A stretch of DNA of 64,000 nt from Branchinecta lynchi (taxonomy: Eukaryota > Arthropoda > Branchiopoda > Anostraca > Branchinectidae), in the NCBI GenBank assembly GCA_023053575.1, contig JAKZAP010000007.1, positions 13,545,508 to 13,609,507 of the forward strand. Reading direction: 5' to 3'. The stretch's first letter is position 1, and each line of letters begins with the position of its first letter. Below the pieces are notes generated by a model. The model did no database searches. It was given only the letters and a program-made list of their open reading frames with translations, and was not told the origin of the DNA. A program made the position numbers and the translations under genes. Of the stretch, positions 46,301 to 54,300 are shown piece by piece.

Positions 46301-47087
46301 GGTTGGAGAAGTTGAGAACAGAACTTCTTAGGTAACGAGTCGTTGTATGTTTAATTTGCTGCAATTTGGGTATTGGCTGGGCTACCACTCTCTCAGGCCT
46401 CACTCTTGCCGCTCCTTCGCATATAACTTCAACCTGTCTATCCCACTTCAAATCTGCCGTTATGTGAACTCCCAAGAGTTAAAGTTCTTTGACATGCTGA
46501 GAGTGAGGAATTGCAGGGAGAATAACAGGGTTACTTTTTAAAAAGGACATTGTTAGAACCACTGATTTCTCCATGTTTCCGTACGGAATTGACGAAGTTT
46601 AGAGATCTAGTGGGTAAGCACGGACTTTCTGCCATTCCTTTCAGCTCCCGACGGTACCCAGGGTTGGTCACCAAGAACCAGGGTGTACTAGTTACTTCAG
46701 GATACTTTGGGTTACTCAGGGTTACATTGCATTGGGTTACTTTGAGATACTTTTGGGTTACTTTCCAGGGTATGAAGTTACTTTTGGTGACCAACCCTGA
46801 GATTTTTTTAACTCTGATCGGGAGGCCCGAGTGACATGTCGCCGGAAGATGGTGATACCGCAAAAATCCAGATAGAGACAACACCATTTTATAAGTGCGT
46901 AAAAATCCGAACCTACTAGGACTGGGACGAACGGACCTGTTATCAAGAGAGCTAGACCTGATGCATCTTACCCAAAAGCCATCCGATGCGCAACTTCCAG
47001 CGACTGAAAGAACTCATCTGGTATGTAAAATGTTTTGATGAATAAGGCCGAAAAAATCCTGTAGGCTAGGAAGTAGATAAACCTCAT
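19040..47087 (-). CDS. PIGB: GPI mannosyltransferase 3-like (PIG-B, GT22 family)
   Basis: Coding exons: 47087-46972, 45912-45795, 42451-42226, 40656-40506, 35705-35418, 30939-30814, 22459-22265, then either 21589-21253 (518 aa) or 19394-19040 (524 aa). All are GT/AG and in frame. The family adds the third mannose to the GPI-anchor precursor in the ER membrane, using dolichol-phosphate-mannose. Visible motifs are YIPDEFFQ (residues 21-28, with the Asp24-Glu25 pair of GT22 enzymes), GYGVVTWEWKEGLRS (39-53), RVLTNAVE (129-136), VDSYFCQKFVFNPYNFF with FNV in exon 5, and HKEERFILPLLP (304-315). Hydrophobic exons fit a multi-pass protein. The luminal C-terminus diverges from the PIG-B I know, so another GT22 member is possible, though the N-terminus fits PIG-B best. 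Introns of up to about 8 kb are packed with repeats. Confidence 0.9.
20371..20749. mobile_element. CACTGTCAGAAGTTTCATAACA foldback MITE
   Basis: The ends CACTTTCAAGAGTTTCATAAC and GAAACTTCTGACAGTGT are inverted. A central hairpin is formed by AAAAAGCATCTGCTGA and TCAGTAGATGCTTTTTT. It lies between the two alternative PIG-B terminal exons. Confidence 0.8.
20892..20897 (-). terminator. Candidate poly(A) signal after terminal exon A
   Basis: AATAAA on the minus strand about 355 bases past the version A stop. It would let version A transcripts end before exon B. Confidence 0.3.
20985..21238. repeat. TAGTAGCATGC-type MITE copy 2
   Basis: It runs from AGTTGTACGAC to CGTACAACTTCATACTACTA and is the reverse-oriented relative of 6426-6648 (GACTGGGTCAATCTTAAGC versus GCTTAAGATTAACCCAGTC-like sequence). 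It ends just before terminal exon A. Confidence 0.55.
21253..21589 (-). CDS. PIGB: PIG-B-like terminal exon, version A
   Basis: The acceptor is TTCTTGCAG. The first base completes Ser407 from exon 7. The exon encodes GIHQPIPTRYVACGDQGHYM, then THLFFLYATHF and LVQRDYSERQEWL, and stops at TAA. It is the proximal of two homologous terminal exons. Confidence 0.88.
21657..22019. mobile_element. CACTGTCAGAAGTTTCATAACA foldback MITE
   Basis: The inverted ends are TACACTGTCAGAGGTTTCATA and its complement at 22000-22019. It shares GATGCGCGGTTTCAACAGA and GGCGGTTTTTCGGTTCTTCC with the other copies and sits in the intron upstream of terminal exon A. Confidence 0.8.
22265..22459 (-). CDS. PIGB: PIG-B-like exon 7
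   Basis: The acceptor is GTTTTTCAG and the donor GTATGC. The exon encodes LIIWLMATTAIADTLM, then GRVTVVQMLADTLEED and NASILFLGECFGYPLA. The last part occupies the position of PIG-B's MPCHSTPYYSH region but lacks the histidine and serine pattern. It ends in phase 2. Confidence 0.9.
23020..23386. mobile_element. GTTTTTGCAGATAC foldback MITE, inverted copy
   Basis: Repeated CAGTTATCGTGGTATCTG and CAGATACCACGGTTACTGC words face each other, and the right end is ATACCATGGTATCTTCAGAAACGCAAC. It is the reverse of 34879-35239, with the same GTGGCAAAGAAGTTT-like middle. Confidence 0.65.
23385..23670. repeat. Inverted-repeat partner of 17430-17735
   Basis: TTAGCGCTGGCCAACTCTG through GAGTTTGCGTGGCAAAAC. 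See 17430-17735. Confidence 0.8.
23997..30602. mobile_element. 6.6-kb foldback element with 8-bp target duplication
   Basis: The left end is GGGGATCGACT...AAAAGCAGGAAAGG and the right end CCTTTCCTGCTTTTAGTCGA plus TCCCC, long inverted repeats rich in TTTAGTATC and GAGGAAAAG blocks (24000-24560 and 30318-30602). AAGTCAGC directly flanks both sides (23989-23996 and 30603-30610). An unoccupied relative of the flanks exists near 49815. The middle is occupied by the nested element 24571-30312. The 8-bp duplication fits a hAT-like mechanism; no transposase seen. Confidence 0.8.
24571..30312 (+). mobile_element. 5.7-kb element with GTGTTGC palindromic ends, copy 2
   Basis: The left end carries ACCTACGTTGCCCGGGCAACG and AGTGTTGCGAGAGCAACACT; the right end AAGTGTTGCTCTCGCAACAC. 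Inside, a long unit is tandemly multiplied: CTATCCGTAAC(G/T)TTTCAGGATT starts at 24806, 25640, 26391 and 26937, and AAGGAGCAAAGGATAAGCTC at 27693, 28652 and 29622 (spacing about 960). Shorter paired motifs (AGTTGCAAACCCCTCATCGC) repeat within each unit. Open frames there are short and repeat-like. Confidence 0.75.
30814..30939 (-). CDS. PIGB: PIG-B-like exon 6 (HKEERF motif)
   Basis: The acceptor is TTTTTTAG and the donor GTAAGT. The exon encodes MNPHKEERFILPLLPLA, then VVELEQWLHKKNIKYTR. HKE(F/E)RF is the strongest GT22 signature. Confidence 0.94.
31064..33031 (+). repeat. Seven tandem 281-bp units
   Basis: Units start at CGGCTCGGTTATGTCAA: 31064, 31345, 31626, 31907, 32188, 32469 and 32751 (spacing 281, once 282). 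They are highly alike, with scattered substitutions (for example AATGATG versus AACGATG). This indicates recent expansion inside the element. Confidence 0.95.
33134..33207 (+). repeat. (GACAGACC)n microsatellite
   Basis: About nine 8-base units directly precede the terminal hairpin of the element. Shorter relatives hold the same position at 37643-37670 and 45358-45390. Confidence 0.9.
33258..34070. other. No feature recognised
   Basis: PIG-B intron sequence. I see no exon, hairpin element or tandem repeat that can be supported. Confidence 0.5.
34071..34351. mobile_element. CCTGAGTTGCGTTTT foldback MITE
   Basis: CCTGAGTTGCGTTTTGTTTG at the left is inverted as CAAATAAAACGCAACTCAGG at the right, 281 bp in all, with internal GCCAGCG/CGCTGG pairings. 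I see only one copy and no convincing target duplication. Confidence 0.7.
34879..35239. mobile_element. GTTTTTGCAGATAC foldback MITE
   Basis: The inverted ends are AGTTGCGTTTTTGCAGATAC and GTATCTGCAAAAAACGCAACT. Internal GATACCACG/CGTGGTATC words recur. Copies or fragments are at 23020-23386, 36170-36290 and 37761-37800. Confidence 0.8.
35418..35705 (-). CDS. PIGB: PIG-B-like exon 5
   Basis: The acceptor is CTTTTTCAG and the donor GTAAGT. The exon encodes LLLLGISVAVDSYF, then VFNPYNFFHFNVL and GTKEFTHYLFPILPYLLH. The segment corresponds to the D-x-x-x-(Y/F)...F-x-x-FNV...GTHPWHWY region of PIG-B, with a diverged GTH block. Confidence 0.93.
35720..36160 (-). repeat. Copy of the target-flank repeat (inverted)
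   Basis: AAGGACACCTCGCACTATTT, CCGTACGAAATTGGGGTCTC and CTTCTCGCAGACAACCGTCGA match the reverse of 49580-49942, and the flanks 23740-23996 and 30603-30790. This is a fourth piece of the same dispersed repeat. Confidence 0.65.
36361..37722 (+). mobile_element. GCACTTG-hairpin element, diverged copy
   Basis: It starts TGTGGCACTTGCAGGGTTGG and ends in GCACTTGAGCGTAGCTGCAAGTGC, a hairpin with seven pairs, after a (GACCGACAGACA)n run. Core lines CAAGTTTCAT..CCTAGCACATCTG and CCCGATCCGGTCCGG-like words recur. Confidence 0.65.
37810..38660. repeat. Right part of GGGATCCCAAAA-type element
   Basis: Five or so core units (TTTCGGCCGGATTC, GGCGAACTACTTGTCCAGC, CAGCATGTCTTCTTAC) end in AGAATCCTCACACCAAGTTT and GTTTTGGGATCCCA. 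Confidence 0.6.
38795..39015. repeat. Left end of GGGATCCCAAAA-type element
   Basis: TTTTTGGGATCCCAAAGCAT, GAGGGATACCTATGACTTAG, the GTCCGTCCGTC run and CACGATAACTCTCGAAGGGA form the ~220-bp terminal arm without a core. Confidence 0.65.
39140..39560 (+). pseudogene. Non-LTR retrotransposon reverse transcriptase, C-terminal relic
   Basis: Conceptual pieces IRSIVEHACPAWHAGLTEEQS, then AVNIILGQEQFDYNQNLEKF and LHDLTMSFGEN match, in order, the post-RT region of Jockey/RTE-like elements (RPVLEYASPVWHPGLT..., RA--IILG, L-L-SL--RR---C--FG). At least two frame breaks separate them. Catalytic RT motifs are absent. Confidence 0.65.
39617..40220 (-). mobile_element. GCACTTG-hairpin element, reverse fragment
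   Basis: The end hairpin is GCACTTGAGCTTACTCAAGTGC, followed by GCGATCG, a (TGTC)n/(GGTC)n run and CATTTTGCTAGTTTGGGCGC, the reverse of the 33100-33257 end. The other terminus is missing; homology fades near 40220. Confidence 0.65.
40506..40656 (-). CDS. PIGB: PIG-B-like exon 4
   Basis: The acceptor is TCTTTCAG and the donor GTCAGT. The exon encodes RSYWQYMILAAFAFCVRCT and a hydrophobic stretch ending LYRDWDSFYRSFKKAILP. It is too short to stand out as an open frame, but position, phase and hydropathy place it here. The usual RPTA motif reads RCTC. Confidence 0.85.
40821..41041. mobile_element. GGTCTTCACCTTCCGGAA foldback MITE, copy 1
   Basis: GGTCTTCACCTTCCGGAATC at the left is mirrored by GATTCCGGAAGTTCCGGG...GGTGAAGACC at the right, 221 bp. 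An opposite-orientation copy is at 42664-42872. Confidence 0.75.
41106..41371. mobile_element. GGGGATCGACTA foldback element with 8-bp duplication
   Basis: The ends are GGGGATCGACTATAAAGAGG and CCTCTTTTTAGTCGATCCC, with GCACGGCATGGCACGG mirrored inside. GTACTTGT flanks both sides (41098-41105 and 41372-41379). The ends match those of 23997-30602, so this is a 0.27-kb relative. Confidence 0.75.
41586..42075. repeat. CGGGGAATGCTCCGATT repeat
   Basis: TTCTCGCCGGTCCCCGAGGACTCC through GCTCCGATTGTCATCACC matches 9620-9760. A reverse-looking TTCTCGCCGTTCCCCCATTCC piece at 42023-42070 may be the other end. The open frame across it is not recognisable as a protein. Confidence 0.5.
42226..42451 (-). 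CDS. PIGB: PIG-B-like exon 3
   Basis: The acceptor is a T-tract plus AG and the donor GTACGT. The exon encodes ILVPRLMEACLAATGDY, then VRQHFGD, RVLTNAVEMSL and LYLYPFIIEK. The RxLTNxxE motif is diagnostic for the PIG-B/ALG9 group. Confidence 0.95.
42664..42872. mobile_element. GGTCTTCACCTTCCGGAA foldback MITE, copy 2
   Basis: GGTCTTCACCTCCCGGAACTTCC and its mirror near 42850-42872. The interior GTCCAAACGTATATCAAAATA is the reverse of the TATTTTGATATACGTTTGGAC stretch in copy 1. Confidence 0.75.
43321..45434 (+). mobile_element. GCACTTG-hairpin element, long diverged copy
   Basis: It starts AAGAGCTAGAAGCTCATATGGCACTTG and ends TATGGCACTTGGCCGAAGGTAAGTGCCATA. Between them lie about seven degraded core units (CCAAGTTTCATCGTCCTAGCACATCTGGAAG recurs) with poly-C tracts at 43615-43626 and 43710-43725. 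Confidence 0.75.
45795..45912 (-). CDS. PIGB: PIG-B-like exon 2
   Basis: The acceptor is ACTTTCAG and the donor GTAAAT. The exon encodes YGVVTWEWKEGLRSFLYPLF, the first luminal motif after the PDE segment in GT22 enzymes, and ends in phase 0. Confidence 0.94.
46190..46545 (-). pseudogene. Non-LTR reverse transcriptase relic
   Basis: Minus-strand reading gives LLGVHITADLKWDRQVEVIC, matching the (L)LGV-I--DLKW--HV--I segment downstream of the RT palm in non-LTR elements. There is a stop just before it and no other conserved block. It lies in PIG-B intron 1. Confidence 0.6.
46658..46800. mobile_element. 143-bp MITE, CAGGGTTGGTCACCAA ends
   Basis: CAGGGTTGGTCACCAA and TTGGTGACCAACCCTG are perfect 16-bp inverted ends. 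The interior repeats TGGGTTAC and GGTTACTTT words. It overlaps the 5' intron of PIG-B. Confidence 0.8.
46972..47087 (-). CDS. PIGB: PIG-B-like exon 1 (start, PDE motif)
   Basis: The ATG at 47087-47085 is the first after an in-frame TAA seven codons upstream. The exon encodes MRFIYFLAYRIFSAL, then YIPDEFFQ and EVAHRMAF. The donor is GTAAGA at 46971. It ends with GG, completing Gly39 with exon 2. Confidence 0.92.
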
Positions 47088-47536
47088 CACTTTTGCTTGA
47101 AACAACGGTTACTGCGTGTTCTTCAGCTAATATTTCGATGCTGCGAATTATGGAGAGGATTTTATCACAAAACGAGTTGCCGGCTGCTCCAGGCATTGAA
47201 GGTATAGTCCATACGTGACGTTATGTTACTGCAGAGTTATCGAAGCTCAAGCAAACAAATTTAATTGAGGGGTTACGGACTACAACGATAGATTTGTACC
47301 CAGTGGCGCATCTCTATACGGCGCTTTTACCGCAATAACGTAACGCCGGCTAATTTATTTGATTGGGTACATGGTCCGACAATGGGTTGAAAAGCAGGGC
47401 TGTAATTCCGACAAAGTTTATGGTCTATTGTGTTTTGTTGGGAGACTATTCAGTTTCTGATTCCAGAATTAGTTATTCCGAGTTCGTTCACGAGTGAGTT
47501 TATAAGAATCAGCAACGTCCTTTCTTATCGTTAAAA
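47088..47536. promoter_or_regulatory. Probable bidirectional promoter region
   Basis: This gap separates the start of the PIG-B-like gene (minus) from the inferred 5' exon of the secreted-protein gene (plus). A TCAGTTT initiator-like word lies at 47450-47456 on the plus strand. No clear TATA box was placed. The divergent layout is seen; promoter activity is inference. Confidence 0.35.
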
Positions 47537-48069
47537 GTAAGTAGGGTAAGCTACAGTTTCTGTGATTCGTAAATGAAGCAACTTGGAGCCCGGGATGCGG
47601 TCTTATGAATCTCTGGATGCGGTCTCCGTTCAGTCGGCCTCGGAGCAAAATAACACTAGGGAGTAGCGCCAGGACTTGAAAGAACGGACACACACTCGAA
47701 TAGCAGCAACACTAGCACCACTAGCGATAGAGAACGTCCCCATTGAAACTTATTCAATTGTTCACCAGCGCTGGTTCCGACATCTTTGTATTCTAAAAAA
47801 AGCAAACAAATTATACAGCTTCCTTTGTTTCCTCGGTGTGTGTTGATGCTTTACTAGAAATTCCAAAACCCAAAAGTTTGTCTCGCTTTAAATGCCGCAT
47901 GCGTTGTGGGCGGCGCTACGAGTAAAGCCCCCTTGCAAAGCATTGAAAGCATAGGTCTTGGTGCTACTCCCTAGTGTTATTTTCCTCTGGTTGGCCTCCA
48001 TGTCAAGCCGTAAACGACAGAATACTCCGAAACTCTCGTTGTTACGTGTCAAATTGATTTTCTTTCTAG

Positions 48070-48306
48070 TGAAGTACGAAGTACCATTGGTACTGCTCAT
48101 CCTCGGCTTGGTATGGGTTGAGGCAATCAACACCACGGCTCGTTTCCCTGAACGTCGTGGACGCGCCGTAAGCCACTCGACCGCAATCAGCGTGACTATG
48201 GTGACAACGACGGTAACTGTCAACACTTACGACGTCTGCTACATCCTCCGCCCGCTATCGTACATTTCGTCATCAGGCACTTATACTTTCACAGATACCC
48301 AAATAG
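48070..48306 (+). CDS. Secreted protein exon 2 (signal peptide, Val/Thr block)
   Basis: The acceptor TTTCTTTCTAG is followed by TG-AAG. The donor is GTTAGT. The exon encodes KYEVPLVLLILGLVW through TYDVCYILRPLSY. Confidence 0.65.
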
Positions 48307-51300
48307 GTTAGTAACGTGGCTTCCGGAGACCCCCCCCCGTGTAGCATGCCCCCCCCCCCCCGGCAAAATAAAACAGTAGAAGAGAAACATACGTAGACAT
48401 GCTGATAAAATTTTGTAAATAAAAATTATTTTTATAAAAACAAGACGTTAAAAGTCAGACGTTTACATTGAACTCGAGTGTCTAGGGAAAATCCTTAAGT
48501 GCTTTCGTGCAAAGCTGCAGTTTTTAATAAAGTATTACAATTTCTTATATATTTGCGGGGGGGAGGGGGGGTCGCATAGGCCCAGTGACCCAAGGGATAC
48601 AGAAGCTAGCGTGGAGAAGACGTCCTCTGTCAGCCTCCTCGAGCTGAAGTCAATTACACTTCAACTGAAAGGCTAAATCACAAACGGGCCTATCTTTGGG
48701 ACTGCCGGCTTAAATCCAGCTTTCCCGTTCGTCCCGCTAGTGAGGTAGTAAAGCTGATCTCCTAAGATTTGCTAATGACCAGGGGACTAAGTATGGGAAC
48801 AGCACGCCGTTTGTTCATTGAACAAATACGAAAGACACGCTGTGCTCCGCCACTGCTCTCCTGAGCTCCCAAGTGGCTTTCTCAAGGATAGTCAGGGCAA
48901 AATCGTGAAAGTATTTGGCCCGCTCATTCGTTAAAATAGCCGGTGGTAGATGAAGTGCCCTCAAAATTTGCACTGGCCTGCCACAGAGTGAAGTACGTCC
49001 GAAGCAGCATACCTCGCTTCCTCCGCTAGGAGAACACGATGTTAAACCTGGACTCGGTACTTTGTGCATCAAGAGTGTATCAGGTACATCTCCTCGCCTT
49101 AGCTATCACACCCACACCTGAAGATCCTAGAACGAAACTAGATTTTCATGTTTAATTTTTTCTGGCTAACTTATTCCATTCCGCTATGTAGGAAATTGCC
49201 GACGGCGCCGATGGATTCCCGATGTTCTTGGGAACTTCAACGGTCAGACTTTGGAACTGTCGCAGCTACAGCAGCTCTTGCTTCCGCCCCAAGATCGCTT
49301 TTGGTCCCCGGCCCAACCACGAGTAGAAACAACCATATTGGCTCCCGACTACAGAGGCTGGCGAGACAGGATGCAGTCCTCTATCTTGTAAGTAGATTCG
49401 TCTATAGCAGTCGCGACGTGTGCGAGAAAGAGCCTGTTCTAGCTCGCCAAAGTCAATAACTGTTTGCCCCAGCACTGGGCGATGGAAAATCGCTTAACAA
49501 CCTCTAAATATCCAGTGGTGTGGTGTCTGGGAGTGAAAAAGCAGTGAAGTGTCGTAAGATCCTGACTTGCCGAGGAGACTTAAAGGACCTGTCTTACCTA
49601 TATCACTAACGGAACCTACTTCCATGATCACTCCATTGGGGAGACCCCAATTCCGTACGGTACATTCTAACCCCTCTGACAAAACCAAGCTGATTTTCTC
49701 ACTTAACTTGTGTTGCTACCTTCGATGTGTCACGCTGTCGACTGTTGTCTGCGAGAAGTTTTTCCATCAGAAAAAACGGTTATGTAAATTGTTTCCCTGT
49801 TTTCGCTATAAGTCAACGGGTCTCTGAAAAGGCTTAAAACAACCAAAACCGTAGGTTATTTGTTGAAAGCATACCTTAGTTTTAAAGTATTCAAATATAT
49901 TAAAATACAGTAAGTTAAAGGGTAAATAGTGCGACGTGTCAGCAGGGCGTCGCAAGGGGGGGGGGTGCAGCACCCCCCCCCCCCCCCCCCCCCCCCCCCA
50001 CCTTTTTGAGATTCGGTAAAGTTTTGGGTCGGAGGGCCAATACTAAAATTGTTCGGTATTTTTTCGATAGCAGAACTGTTCGATATATTTACGGGGATTC
50101 GGTAGTCATACAGAATCCTAAATAGGCTATATGTACAAATCTCTTTGGTATAATCATCGTGATTCGGTATAATCGACAGTATTCGGTAGTTATCACGAAT
50201 TTGGTGAGAGAATTTACTGAAATCATTTGGTAATTTTTCGATGCCGGAACTATTCGGTATGTTTATGGAGATTCCGTAGTTACACAGAATCCCGAATAAG
50301 CTATTGGTTCAAAATTATTCGGTATCATGATCAGGATTCGGTAATTTATTGCGTATAATTTCCAGGATTAGGAAGTTAACCACGAATCCTGACTTCGTTC
50401 CAGTTCCGACAAAGTATACCGAATAAGAATATTGTTCGGTAGTCTTTCGATACCAAAACAATTCGGTATAATAACCGGGATAGGGTAGTTATACAGAATC
50501 GCGAATATGCTACCGGTCTAAACTTCTTCGGTAATTTATTCGTTACAATTGCCATGAATCTCGAAACTCAGAAGAGGTCGAGCGAAGCACAGGTCGCAGA
50601 CAAAAAGGATGATCTATGATACAATCGATAGTCCTTACTTTTATTTTGGATCCCCAAAAGAATATCTAATCATAAATATTTCGAAAATTCCGCCTGCAGC
50701 ACTTTTCGTAATATTCTCTATTTTGTGGAAGGGCGGGGGTTTTAAGCCAATTTTAGGATTGAGATTTTCAAACATTAAAAGCTAGAATTTGGATGGAAAT
50801 TAAATTTGGCAGGAAAAATAAAAAAAAAATTCGCCTGCGGCGCTCACTTTATGTGATTACGGGTAGTATATTAACTAGATTACAGTTGCTGCTGCTGCCG
50901 GAACGTCGCTCCATCCGGTTTCTGGAGAGTCTTGGTAATTTAATCAACGGTAAATGATGGAATTTGTAAGAAAAACAGTCGAATTTTAGCCTATAGAAAA
51001 AAAAACGGATTTCAAAAATGTTCGCATGCGGCGCTCGATTTAGTTTTGTATTGGCTATAATAGACAGAAGCGGTTACTGGCTTACTGCAATCATGACCGA
51101 CAATACATTCTACATCTGGGCTTCGCCGAAACACCGCCTAATAGCTGGCTTATCATCTTTCATGCTGCCCTTTTTTGTTACTCTTCCTACGTAATCGTTT
51201 CTGTTCCGTAATTTAAAGCTCGAATTCTGAGTTCTAGGAGTCGGTAAAAAATTTTTAAGATTCAGTAAAAAATTTTAAAGATTCGGTAAAATTTTGGCTC

Positions 51301-54300
51301 TGCACCCCCCCCCCCCCCACCGAAAATGCACCTGCGACGCCCCTGCGTGTTAGTGCAAAAAGACCCCGATCTGCCGAAGAAACTTGCATGTTTGGGCTTT
51401 GCCCGACAAAAGCTTACAGAAGTTGATTTCTTACGTTTAAAAAAAATCCTAATTTGCCGACGAGACTTAAATTTCCGGGATTTGCTTTTTTTAGATAGCT
51501 AGGTTTCGTAATAAACAGTGAATCGGACATAGAGATCCAGGCCCCTATGCAGTTAACCGAGTCACGTTTTTGTCAATTTAGCTAAAAACAAAGCTGGTGG
51601 ACTCGGACTCTGTACTCGTCTCGAGGCGCCTTTTTCATGGACTCGGACTCGTCTCGGTCTCATGGTTTACGGAGCAGGGCTCGGGTCTCGAAATCCGGCC
51701 AATTCACGAGTCCAAGTAAATGACCGGGTCCGGCAATTTGAAATAAAACCAAGTCTCCAGCACCAATTAAAAGATTGGCCTCCGGACACGTAAACGTTGC
51801 ATCTCCGACATCTCTTCTTCCTTCCATCAAGTTTGGATCGAATCGGAGCATATCTGCCAATTAGCGGTACCCCTTCATCCCTCTCACCGTTGCCGAATCC
51901 GGTCCGGACGCCAAATAATATATCTAGGCCGCATAAAATCGGTACTGTCCAACTTTCTTCGGTCTTGTCGCTTACACGAGCAGGATTCAGACTCGTCTTG
52001 TCTCGATATTCGGCCGAGTGAAGGGTCCAAGTAACCGTCCCTTTCCGGCAATTTTAAAATTAAAATAAAACCAAGTTTCCAGACACTCTGATTTTTGTTT
52101 AGCATTTAGACTTGGTTCAGTTCTTCAAAGTCCTTACCTATATAAGCTCTTATTACTGATTCTGACTGGTTTCTGATCAAATTATCTAGCTTTCTCTTTG
52201 TTCTTCCTCTTTCAGTTTTTTTCTCTTTTTTTAAAGAAGTATGTGAAAATTAATGTAAAGTGATTTTTTTTTTTACTGCCCCACAGGCCCATTCGGGCTT
52301 CCCTGCCGTCAAAAGTATCAGCTGCATGTATAAAGGATGTTAAGGTGGTTACGAAAAGTGTGTTCATGTAGTTTAGCATGTAAAAGTTGGTTTGTAAACA
52401 ATAATTGGCTATTAAGCTAGAACAAGAGCTACGAGCTCATATGGCACTTGTTACGAGTAGGTGATGCAAGAAAGTAGATGAGAATGTCACTAAATACCAC
52501 CTTCAACCTCCCCAGGTTCGGACCAAGAAATAGGATATCTAGCTGTCTTGCATATCTAGGTCATCAGATCTTATCACCCATAAAGTTTCACTCGAATCGG
52601 ACCATCTGTTCGCAACCTAGGGAAGTCAGTAATTTCCGGATTCCCATTCCCTTAGCTCCCTCAAAAACGGTCGGATGCAGGAACGGAAGTTTTCTTAGGG
52701 CATCATGTCGGGTTCTTAAGTCTATTTGGTTGGGTCAGGGATATGCCCGACAAGTCTTATCGTACTTCGGACATCTGGAATTGTCATAACTCGCGATCAC
52801 TGGAATTCCGGGAAACCTCCTCCAACTTCCCCCAAAGAGCCCCGGTAAGAACTGGTTCTGTCAAGAACGTATCTACAGGGCTTATGCTTGTTTTTCCTAC
52901 CTAATCCTATCCCCGATCCCTCGACTCTAAGCGTTTCGCGAGATTTCCGGTGGCCCCCTCCAACTCCCCCCACAAGTATCGGATCCGGTCCGGACTTCGC
53001 GTGGAACATCTGAGACGATTGCTCTTTCCACTTGCCAAGTTTCATTCAAATCCGACCACCCGTTCAAAAGTTAGGCATGCCACTAGATTCCCCATCCCTC
53101 CACGCCCCCCACGATGGTAGGATCGGGGAAACAACTATTCTCAAGGCAGTCTGTTCGAGTCCCTGATATGCCTACCAAGTTTCACCGTCCTAGTACCAAA
53201 CCCGCGGAATCCTCGAATTCCCCCCACAGTGCCTCAATCCGGCCCGGTTATGTCAACAATGTCTCTAAGACTTGAGCAAGTTCTTCGCACCAAGTTTCGT
53301 CCCAATACCTCCACTCTAAGCGTTTCCCAAGATTTCCGGTTTTCCCCTCCAGCCCCCCCCCCCCCCCCTCGACCCCCCACCATGCCCGAATCCAGTCCGG
53401 TTATGTCAACAATGTATCTAGGCCTTGTGCTTGTTCTAACCACCAAGTTTCATCCCGATCCCTCTACTCTAAGGGTTTTCCAAGATTTTCCCCTCCAGCT
53501 CCTCCCAAACTCCCCGGATCCGGTCCGTATTTTAATCGGATCGTCTGGAACATGTGGTCTCTCCAAATATCAAGTTTCATTAAGATCCGATCACCCGTTC
53601 AAAAGTTATAAATACCTCTAGTTTCCGGATTCCCCATCCCTCCACACCCCCCACGATGCTGAGATCGGTGAAGTGACTATTTCCAACTTTTTGGGGTCCC
53701 TGATATGCCTGCCAAGTTGCATCGTCCTAGCTTATGTGGAAGTGCCCAAACTAGCAAAACCTGGACAGACCGACGGAGGGACAGAAATTGCGATCGCTAT
53801 ATGGCACTTGGCCGAAGGGCAAGTGCCATAAAAAATAAAACTTAAATGCGGGAAAATGTTGATGCATGCTTTTCTCCTGGTCTGTTAATCCTCATTAGTC
53901 TCTTCTGTCAATCCTGGTCTAACTGACGCCAAACTTTTAAGATCTTCTGTTTTCAAATAAGTTCGCCTTATCCTTGATGAAAATCTCTCTTTTAAACAGC
54001 ACACCGAATCTTTGACTCAGTACCCGATCCAAAATGACGGTTTACTCTTCTACCTCGGACATTTTCATCCATAAAACATCCTTCGTTTGATTTATTTCGC
54101 CTGACACATTCTCATATGAATTCTCTGTATATAAAAAATATAATCAGGACTCGGGGCCTGACTCGTTCTCGTCTGGAACAATTTTTATCCAGTACTCTGA
54201 TTGCTCTTGACTCGTGAGCATGACTTCGGTTTCGGACTCGGACATGCTGGACTCGGCAACGGCTCTGGCTAAAAACTTTTCTTTTATTTGTTAGTTATTT

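Noticed and set aside
47958..48069. Upstream in-frame extension of the secreted protein from ATG 47958
   Set aside because: The extension encodes basic, non-signal sequence and reads through a strong TTTCTTTCTAG acceptor. The signal peptide starts only after it.
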